16,081 nucleotides of DNA from a bacterium (lineage in GTDB: Bacteria; Myxococcota_A; Bradymonadia; UBA7976; UBA1532): the NCBI GenBank assembly GCA_030424955.1, contig JAUHVS010000055.1:1-16081 (forward strand). Direction: 5' to 3'. Below, piece after piece: positions 7,930 to 13,225 of the stretch. The notes beneath the pieces are model-generated. The model saw only the letters and a program-made list of their open reading frames with translations, made no database searches and was not told the origin of the DNA. Position 1 is the stretch's first letter; the number at the start of each line of letters is the position of its first letter. The position numbers and the translations under genes were made by a program.

Positions 7930-9657
7930 TCAGGGCGCCTTGGCGGGGCGCTGCCGCTTCCCGTTCGCCTCGACCAGCAGCTGGTAGGCCGCCTTGTGGT
8001 CGGGATCGCGCCGGATGACGGCGTGCATGATGTCTTCAGCCTCGGCGTACAGCCCCATCTCGTAGGCCCGCCTGCCCTTGGCCATCAGGGTCTCGATGGG
8101 CAGATCCGCCTCGATGGGCGGCCGCGGCCGCCGGCTGCCCGTCGCGCCGTCCGGGGCCCCGCCGTCGACCGGCTCCGGGCCGGCGTCGGCGTCATCCACC
8201 GCGCCGGCTGCAGACGGGGGCGCCAGCGGTGGCGCGGGCACGGCCACAGGGGGCGCCGGCCGCGGCTGGCTGCGCAGGCGGTAGAGCACCAGCCCGCCGA
8301 TGACCACGAAGAGCACCGACAGGTTCAGGGCGAGCTGGCTGATGACCGCCCGCCGCCGGTGGCGGCTCTCCGGCGCGCGGCGCTGGCCAGCGCGGATCTG
8401 GTTCGCGCCGATCCACGCGTCGATCACGGACGCCAGCCACGGCAGCACCAGCAGCGCGCCGAGGGCATACCACCCGGCCCGCTCGAACTGGCCGTTGTAG
8501 ACCTGGCCCATGCCCGGCAGGACGAGGCTCAGCAGCGACGCCCGCAGCGGGCTGTGATCCGCCTCGGCCCGGCGCGCGGTCAGCGGCTCTGCGGGCAGGC
8601 GCCGGGGCGGCCGCCGGCGGGGCGGTGGGAGGCGGGGCTCGGGCGAGCCGGCCGGCAGCGTGTGCTGCTTGCGGGCCACCGGGGCGGCGGCCGGGGGCGG
8701 CGGCGCCGCGCGCAGGGCGCCGAAGGGATCCAGGCCCGCCTCGTCGGGCAGCGGCGCGTCGGTCAGGGTGTCGGGGCCCCGGGCGGACGGCGCCTCGCTG
8801 GTGAGCCGGGCGGGGCGGGGCATCGAGCCCGTCTCGGTCACCTGGGGCTGCGGCGCCGCCAGCCGGAAGATGAGGGGCCCGGACTCGCTGGAGAAGCCGC
8901 TCGTCTCCAGGGCCGTGTGCGGCAGGTCGGCCAGCTCCCGGGGCGGGGGCGGCGCCACCAGCGGCGGCGGGCGATCCACGGCGGGCAGCCGCGGCACGGT
9001 GGCGCGGCGATCCTCGCTGCCCTCCACCGCGAAGGGATCCAGGTCGAGCATGCTCGACCCGCGCCCCTGCTGGGCGCTGCTGCCGTCGAGGCTCGACGGG
9101 GTGAAGCTGGCCCCCGGCGCGTCGAAGCTGCCGATGACCCGGGTGCTGTGCCCACCCAGCGACCCCGCGTCCGCCGGCACGTTCTCCAGGCGCTCCGGCG
9201 CCGTGGGCAGCGGGCCGGCCGCGGCCTTTCGCCGGGCCACCGCCTCGTCCAGGGCCGCCTGCAGATCGGCGCTCGCGAAGGAGGCCGTCTGCTGCACCGA
9301 CGGCTCGACCGCGTGGGACAGGCCGGCGAGGCTCATGATCTCCTCGTCGCTCGCCTCGGCGATCAGCCCGGCCACCGAGGCGCCCACCAGGGTGCCCGAC
9401 GCCGTGCTCGCCGTGCCCTCGCTGTCGTCGAGCAGGTGGGCCTCGGCGCCGAGGCTCGTGCACACGGCCAGCAGCTCGTCGGCCTCGGCCCGGGACAGGG
9501 CGTCCGCGATGACCACCGGGCCCAGGCGCAGCGTCGCCTCGAGCTCCTCGGGGTCCAGACCCGCCAGCGGCGCGATCATCGCGGCCACGCCGCCCGGATC
9601 GTGGGCCACGCGGATACGGACGCCGAAGGATCCTCGCTGTGATCTGGAAGTCGCCAT
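7930..9657 (-). CDS. Membrane protein: L7/L12-C-terminal-like domain, disordered region, TM2-like segment, TPR
   Basis: This encodes 575 residues from the ATG at 9657. Residues about 12-75 resemble the ribosomal L7/L12 C-terminal (ClpS-like) fold: a helix, then GPVVIADALSRAEADELLAVCTSLGAEAHL, matching the family's Gly-Ala-x-Val strand end. Residues about 80-370 are low-complexity, rich in Pro, Ala and Ser, with repeated LDPF motifs and a basic Pro/Arg patch just before the membrane part. Residues about 372-415 hold a TM2-like unit (LPGMGQVYNGQ, then a hydrophobic helix), and a second helix spans about 435-460. A Pro-rich linker follows, then one TPR-like helix pair at about 518-565. The N-terminal part is probably cytoplasmic. 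No enzyme motif is visible; an adaptor or scaffold role is an inference from the parts. It is transcribed divergently from the ArsA/Get3-like operon. Confidence 0.78.
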   Translation of the reverse strand: MATSRSQRGSFGVRIRVAHDPGGVAAMIAPLAGLDPEELEATLRLGPVVIADALSRAEADELLAVCTSLGAEAHLLDDSEGTASTASGTLVGASVAGLIAEASDEEIMSLAGLSHAVEPSVQQTASFASADLQAALDEAVARRKAAAGPLPTAPERLENVPADAGSLGGHSTRVIGSFDAPGASFTPSSLDGSSAQQGRGSSMLDLDPFAVEGSEDRRATVPRLPAVDRPPPLVAPPPPRELADLPHTALETSGFSSESGPLIFRLAAPQPQVTETGSMPRPARLTSEAPSARGPDTLTDAPLPDEAGLDPFGALRAAPPPPAAAPVARKQHTLPAGSPEPRLPPPRRRPPRRLPAEPLTARRAEADHSPLRASLLSLVLPGMGQVYNGQFERAGWYALGALLVLPWLASVIDAWIGANQIRAGQRRAPESRHRRRAVISQLALNLSVLFVVIGGLVLYRLRSQPRPAPPVAVPAPPLAPPSAAGAVDDADAGPEPVDGGAPDGATGSRRPRPPIEADLPIETLMAKGRRAYEMGLYAEAEDIMHAVIRRDPDHKAAYQLLVEANGKRQRPAKAP

Positions 9658-9666
9658 GCCGGTCGC

Positions 9667-9700
9667 ATGATACGGGATCGGCCGGGGCTGCCAATTTTTT
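9667..9700 (-). promoter_or_regulatory. Near-consensus sigma70 promoter with A-tract, probably leaderless
   Basis: Minus strand: TTGGCA (9689-9694), a 16-base spacer, then TATCAT (9667-9672); each box has five of six consensus bases. A run of six A (9695-9700 on the minus strand) abuts the -35 box like an UP element. Only 9 bases separate the -10 box from the ATG at 9657, and they contain no Shine-Dalgarno sequence, so the transcript should start at or a few bases before the start codon. Confidence 0.55.
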
Positions 9701-9837
9701 CGAGATTCCCATGGGTTCGGCGCGCGGGGCCGCCCCTCGGGCCCCCGGACGATCCCAGGGCGGCCTTGCGCCGCCGGCCTCCGCGAGGCGGCCGACCCTC
9801 ATTTGTGCGTCGGGCAGGGGCCAGCGCGGGCGCCCGG

Positions 9838-9846
9838 TGTTATAGT
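9838..9846 (+). promoter_or_regulatory. Extended -10 promoter for the ArsA/Get3-like operon
   Basis: TGTTATAGT is an extended -10 element (TGn plus TATAGT, five of six consensus bases) standing out in very GC-rich DNA. No good -35 box lies 16-18 bases upstream, which is usual for extended -10 promoters. Initiation near 9853 would give a leader of about 45 bases. The rest of the 240-base divergent region (9658-9897) contains no gene that I can support. Confidence 0.45.
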
Positions 9847-9880
9847 TGGCGACCTTGTGTCGCGCTGCCGACCTGTGCCG

Positions 9881-9886
9881 AGGAGA
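9881..9886 (+). promoter_or_regulatory. Ribosome binding site fixing the GTG start at 9898
   Basis: AGGAGA lies 11 bases before the GTG at 9898. The reading frame is open back to 9667, but those upstream codons precede the likely promoter and encode an Arg/Pro-rich stretch unlike the family. The GTG start puts the P-loop at residues 13-21, normal for ArsA/Get3-like proteins. Confidence 0.6.
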
Positions 9887-9897
9887 CCCCCGTCGCC

Positions 9898-10809
9898 GTG
9901 CGCTTTCTCGACCGCCGCATACACCTGATCACCGGCAAGGGGGGCGTGGGCCGCACCACGGTCACCGCCGCCCTGGCGCGCGCCGCTGCGCGCCACGGCC
10001 GCCGCACCCTCGCCCTCGAGATCGGCGATCCGGACGGTGGGTACTCGCCGCTGGGTCGGCTGCTCGGCCGCGAGACCCTGAGCGAGACGCCGGCGCGCCT
10101 CAGCCAGCACCTCAGCGTCGCCCACCTGTGGGCGCCGGTGGGCCACGAGGGCTTCCTGCGGTCGGTGCTGCCGGGGGGGCCGCTGATCAAGAGCGCGCTC
10201 AAGTCCCGCGCCCTGCGGAAGTTCCTCGACGCCGCGCCCTCCTTCCACGAGATGGGCGTGTTCTTCCACCTGCTGCTGCTGCTCGAGGCCACCCGCGAGG
10301 ATGGCCAGCCGGAGCACGAGGTGATCCTCATCGACATGCCGGCCACGGGCCACACGCTGGCGCTGACCGGCCTGCCCGATCTGCTGCTGGGGCTGATCCC
10401 CCGCGGCCCGGTGGCCAAGGCCCTGCGCCGGGGGCAGGCCTTCATGAACAACCCCGCGCAGGCCGCCGCCTGGGTGGTGACCCTGCCCGAGCAGCTGCCG
10501 GTGACCGAGTCGCTGGAGCTGCTCGACGGCCTGGCCCGCACCCAGGTGCCCATCGGCGGCGTGCTGCTCAACCGCTACCCCGACGATCCCTTCGATCCCG
10601 AGGAGCGGGCCGCCCTGGACGCCTTCATGGCGCAGCACCCGGCGCAGGGGGGCCTGGCCCTCAAGCGCATCGACCAGGCGCAGGGCGCCGCCGATCGCCT
10701 GCGGGCGGGCACGGACGCCCTGATCGTGTCGCTGCCCGAGGTGTGGGTGGATGATCCGGGCCCCGTGCTCGAGGCCCAGCTGCACGCCGCCATGCGGAGG
10801 ACCCCATGA
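9898..10809 (+). CDS. ArsA/Get3-like ATPase A (Arg in the P-loop)
   Basis: This encodes 303 residues with a GTG start. It belongs to the SIMIBI-class ATPases related to ArsA, Get3 and MinD, which act as nucleotide-switched dimers. Visible motifs are the deviant Walker A GKGGVGRTT (13-21), the switch I-like DPDGG near residue 43, and the Walker B/switch II stretch IDMPATGHTL, diagnostic for ArsA/Get3. The signature Lys (K14) is kept, but the canonical P-loop Lys is Arg19. There is no cysteine in the protein, so neither the ArsA metalloid site nor the Get3 zinc CxxC exists. At about 300 residues it is a single-domain protein, half of a fused ArsA. It overlaps the second ATPase gene by four bases (ATGA), so the two are translationally coupled and probably form a complex. 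It could also be described as a generic 'anion-transporting ATPase'; the client is unknown. Confidence 0.88.
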   Translation: MRFLDRRIHLITGKGGVGRTTVTAALARAAARHGRRTLALEIGDPDGGYSPLGRLLGRETLSETPARLSQHLSVAHLWAPVGHEGFLRSVLPGGPLIKSALKSRALRKFLDAAPSFHEMGVFFHLLLLLEATREDGQPEHEVILIDMPATGHTLALTGLPDLLLGLIPRGPVAKALRRGQAFMNNPAQAAAWVVTLPEQLPVTESLELLDGLARTQVPIGGVLLNRYPDDPFDPEERAALDAFMAQHPAQGGLALKRIDQAQGAADRLRAGTDALIVSLPEVWVDDPGPVLEAQLHAAMRRTP

Positions 10810-11963
10810 GCGCGCCGTCCCCCGCCCAGCTGTTGGACGCGCGCAAGGTCATCGTCTGCTGCGGCGCTGGCGGCGTGGGCAAGACCACCGTCAGCGCCTC
10901 GCTGGCCCTCGCGGCCGCCCGCCGCGGCAAGCGGGTGCTGGTGGTCACCATCGATCCCAGCAAGCGCCTCGCCGAGGCCCTGGGCGTCGACCGCAACCCG
11001 CCCGAGCCGGTGGCCCTGGCCGCCGACCGCCTGGCGAAGCTGGGCGTGCAGGCCCCCGGCAGCCTGTCGGCGTGGATGCTCGACCCCCAGCTGGTCAGCG
11101 ACACCGTCGTGCGCGAGCGCTCCCGCACCCCCGACGAGGCCGAGCGCCTGCTCACCAACCCCATCTACCGCAACGTGTCGGCCATGATCGCCGGCATGCA
11201 GGAGTACACCGCCGTCGAGGCCCTGCACGCCTTCGTGGGCGACGACCAGTACGACCTGGTGGTGCTCGACACCCCGCCCTCGCGCAACGCGCTGCGCTTC
11301 CTCGACGCCCCCGACCGGGTGGGCGCCTTCCTGGATCGGCGCATCTTCAACCTGTTCGTGCCGGGCGAGGGCGGCGTCATCCGCCGGGTGGCCAGCCGGC
11401 TGATCGAGAAGGTCCTCGACACCACCTTCGGCGAGGACACCCGCCGGGATCTGCAGGTGTTCTTCGAGCTGTTCAGCCAGATCCTGGGACACCTCAACAA
11501 GAACCAGCACGACATGCGGGCCTTCTTCCAGTCCGAGGCCGTGAGCTTCCTGCTGGTGACCTCGCCCGCCCGCGAGGCGGTGACCGAGGCCTTCTTCTTC
11601 GAGAAGAAGACCCGCGAGGAGCTGGGCCTGCACCTGGGCGGCTACGTGCTGAACCGCAGCCTGGCCTGGGCGGCCGATCTGCCCATGCCCGACACCCTGC
11701 GCCGCCCCGTCGACGCCCCCGCCGCCCTGGGCCGGGCCCTGGGCCGCCTCGCCCCCCTGGCCCAGGCCGAGGCCCAGCTGGCCCGCACCCACGCCGATCT
11801 GGCCTCGGAGCTGCGCAACCGGGCGGGGGATCACGGCTTCGCCTGGGTCCTGCCCCGGCTGCCCGACGGGGCCGGCGCCCTGGAGGCCCTGATCGGCCTG
11901 GCCGACGCCCTCATGACCGACGGCCTCGCGGCCTCGCCCGCCGGTGGGCCCACCACCGCCTGA
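10806..11963 (+). CDS. ArsA/Get3-like ATPase B (signature Lys missing)
   Basis: This encodes 385 residues; GGAGG lies 5 bases before the ATG. Walker A is C19-GAGGVGKTT (20-28), where the canonical Lys is kept (K26) but the deviant-Walker signature Lys is Ala21. IDPSKRLAEALG is switch I, and VVLDTPPSRNALRFLDAPDR is the Walker B/switch II region typical of ArsA-like partners. A helical middle (about 180-260) rich in Phe and Leu could be the client-binding subdomain. The only cysteines are C18 and C19, so there is no arsenite triad. Its changes complement those of ATPase A, which suggests an asymmetric heterodimer with one working ATP site. No arsB, arsR or other arsenic gene lies nearby. The thioredoxin-fold lipoprotein gene follows after 22 bases. 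Family assignment is firm; function is open. Confidence 0.88.
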   Translation: MSAPSPAQLLDARKVIVCCGAGGVGKTTVSASLALAAARRGKRVLVVTIDPSKRLAEALGVDRNPPEPVALAADRLAKLGVQAPGSLSAWMLDPQLVSDTVVRERSRTPDEAERLLTNPIYRNVSAMIAGMQEYTAVEALHAFVGDDQYDLVVLDTPPSRNALRFLDAPDRVGAFLDRRIFNLFVPGEGGVIRRVASRLIEKVLDTTFGEDTRRDLQVFFELFSQILGHLNKNQHDMRAFFQSEAVSFLLVTSPAREAVTEAFFFEKKTREELGLHLGGYVLNRSLAWAADLPMPDTLRRPVDAPAALGRALGRLAPLAQAEAQLARTHADLASELRNRAGDHGFAWVLPRLPDGAGALEALIGLADALMTDGLAASPAGGPTTA

Positions 11964-11985
11964 TCCCCGCCCCTCGGAGTCCGCC

Positions 11986-12597
11986 ATGTCCCGTCTCGCC
12001 CTGTCCGCCCTCGGCGCCCTCGCGCTGGCCGCCCCCTTGACCGCGTGCCAGCGCAGCGGCACCGCGGCGCCCCCGGCCGCCGCCCCGTCGGCCGCCGCGA
12101 GCCAGGCCGCCGCCTCGGCCCCGCCGTCCGCCGCCCCGTCGGTGGCCAAGGCCGCCGCCAGCGCCGCCGCCAAGGCCGGCGGCCACGGGCGCGGCGGCCC
12201 CGAGATCAAGTGGGCGGGCCCCATCGCCTGGACCGACTACGCCTCGGGCCTCGCCGAGGCCAAGGCCACCGGCCGCAACGTGTGCCTGGTGCTCTACGCC
12301 GACTGGTGCCCGCGCTGCCGCGAGCTGGCCCCCGTGTTCGCCGAGCCCGACGTGGTCGAGGCCGCCAAGGGGCTGGTCATGGTGCGAGCCAACTCCGACC
12401 TGCGCACCGAGTGGATGCAGCGCTACGCCCACCTGGGCAGCTACGTGCCGCGGGTGTTCTTCTTGGATCCCAACGGCACGGTCATCAGCGACATCAAGGC
12501 CAGCCACCCCCGCTACCCCTACTTCTACGCGGCGGGCCGCAAGGCCGAGCTCATCGCCAGCCTGCGCGCGGCCCAGGCGCCGGCGGGGGCCAAGTGA
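11986..12597 (+). CDS. Thioredoxin-fold lipoprotein, ERp18/AGR-like
   Basis: This encodes 203 residues. The ATG at 11986 has GGAG about 6 bases upstream and starts a lipoprotein signal (lipobox LTAC, Cys21). An Ala/Pro/Ser low-complexity linker runs to about residue 70. The thioredoxin domain has W-C108-P-R-C111, a cis-Pro loop Y153-V-P155-R, then VFFLDPNG and the Y177-P-Y-F-Y181 tail. This YVPR...FLDP...YxYFY set resembles the animal ER proteins TXNDC12/ERp18 and AGR2 more than ordinary TlpA, although it also fits the broad 'thioredoxin_7' group that includes the DsbD C-terminal domain. With both active-site Cys it should do thiol-disulfide exchange while anchored to a membrane on the periplasmic side. 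It overlaps the next gene by four bases (GTGA). The redox role is likely; the client proteins are unknown. Confidence 0.88.
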   Translation: MSRLALSALGALALAAPLTACQRSGTAAPPAAAPSAAASQAAASAPPSAAPSVAKAAASAAAKAGGHGRGGPEIKWAGPIAWTDYASGLAEAKATGRNVCLVLYADWCPRCRELAPVFAEPDVVEAAKGLVMVRANSDLRTEWMQRYAHLGSYVPRVFFLDPNGTVISDIKASHPRYPYFYAAGRKAELIASLRAAQAPAGAK

Positions 12598-13136
12598 GCG
12601 CCCGCGTGCTGGCCGCCGCGCGGTGGGCCGCCGCCCAGCACCACCAGCAGCGCCGCAAGGGCCGCCACGACACGCCTTACATCAACCACCCGCTCGCCGT
12701 GGCCGAGCTGCTCGCGCGGGTCGGGGGCGTCACTGACGAGGCCATCCTGTGTGCGGCCCTGCTGCACGACGTGGTGGAGGACACCGACGCCACCCTGGCC
12801 GACGTCGAGGCCCGCTTCGGCGCCGAGGTCGCGGGCTACGTGGCCGAGGTGAGCGACGACAAGACCCTCACCAAGGCCGAGCGCAAGCGGCAGCAGGTGC
12901 TCAAGGCGCCCCACAAGAGCGTGGGGGCCAAGCTCATCAAGCTGGCCGACAAGACCAGCAACGTCGGCGACCTGTTGGACGATCCCCCCGCGTGGCCGGC
13001 CTCGCGGCTGCGGGCCTATGTGGCGTGGTCCCGCGAGGTCATCGACGGCCTGCGCGGGGTCAACCCCGCCCTCGAGGCCGCCTTCGACGCCACGGCGGCC
13101 CGCGTGGATGCCGAGCTGCCCACCGACGACGACTGA
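12594..13136 (+). CDS. MESH1-type HD-domain (p)ppGpp/NADPH phosphohydrolase
   Basis: This encodes 180 residues; I chose the GTG at 12594 because it overlaps the upstream stop as GTGA. A GTG at 12606 is the alternative; the Shine-Dalgarno sequence is weak (GGGGG at 12585-12589). It closely follows the animal MESH1/HDDC3 family: TPYINHP, LLHDVVEDTD, VSDDKTLTKAERKR, and KLIKLADKTSN. The expected Mn2+ ligands H32, H58, D59 and D119 are present, with catalytic E62-D63. There is no synthetase or TGS/ACT domain, so this is a stand-alone hydrolase, about the length of human MESH1. The family removes the 3'-pyrophosphate of ppGpp, and the animal enzyme also dephosphorylates NADPH; which applies here cannot be read from sequence. 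It is cytoplasmic. Its place at the end of the ArsA/Get3-like operon suggests coupling to stress or redox state, which is an inference. Confidence 0.92.
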   Translation: MSARVLAAARWAAAQHHQQRRKGRHDTPYINHPLAVAELLARVGGVTDEAILCAALLHDVVEDTDATLADVEARFGAEVAGYVAEVSDDKTLTKAERKRQQVLKAPHKSVGAKLIKLADKTSNVGDLLDDPPAWPASRLRAYVAWSREVIDGLRGVNPALEAAFDATAARVDAELPTDDD

Positions 13137-13161
13137 TTCTGGCTCGCCCTTTCTGATACAC

Positions 13162-13178
13162 CCTGCTGCGACGGCAGG
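13162..13178 (+). terminator. Weak hairpin after the MESH1-like gene
   Basis: CCTGCTG (13162-13168) pairs with CGGCAGG (13172-13178), one G-U pair included, around a three-base loop. No T-run follows. It lies 25 bases after the MESH1-like stop in an 89-base gap, so it might end the operon, but it could equally lie in the leader of the next gene. Confidence 0.2.
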
Positions 13179-13216
13179 CGGGGCCGAACCATCCAAGACC
13201 CCGTCCAGTTCCGAGC

Positions 13217-13222
13217 GGAGGG
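13217..13222 (+). promoter_or_regulatory. Ribosome binding site for the TonB-dependent receptor (GTG start)
   Basis: GGAGGG lies 3 bases before the GTG at 13226. The spacing is short, but no other start in frame keeps the signal peptide. No convincing -35/-10 pair was found in the 89-base gap, so read-through from the upstream operon is possible. Confidence 0.6.
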
Positions 13223-13225
13223 CAC

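Noticed and set aside
9667..9897. Extended N-terminus of ATPase A starting from the ATG at 9667
   Set aside because: It would start upstream of the extended -10 element, adds an Arg/Pro-rich stretch foreign to the family, and lacks a ribosome site; the GTG at 9898 has one.
9898..11963. Arsenic resistance locus
   Set aside because: No arsR, arsB or arsC nearby, and the cysteines needed for arsenite binding are missing from both ATPases.
12058..12186. GCC-rich low-complexity DNA as a possible recent microsatellite
   Set aside because: It encodes the Ala/Pro/Ser linker of a lipoprotein, a common feature, and the codons are mixed rather than a clean tandem repeat.
13137..13225. Promoter for the TonB-dependent receptor around GATACA (13155-13160)
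   Set aside because: Only three of six -10 positions match and no -35 box lies at a workable distance.
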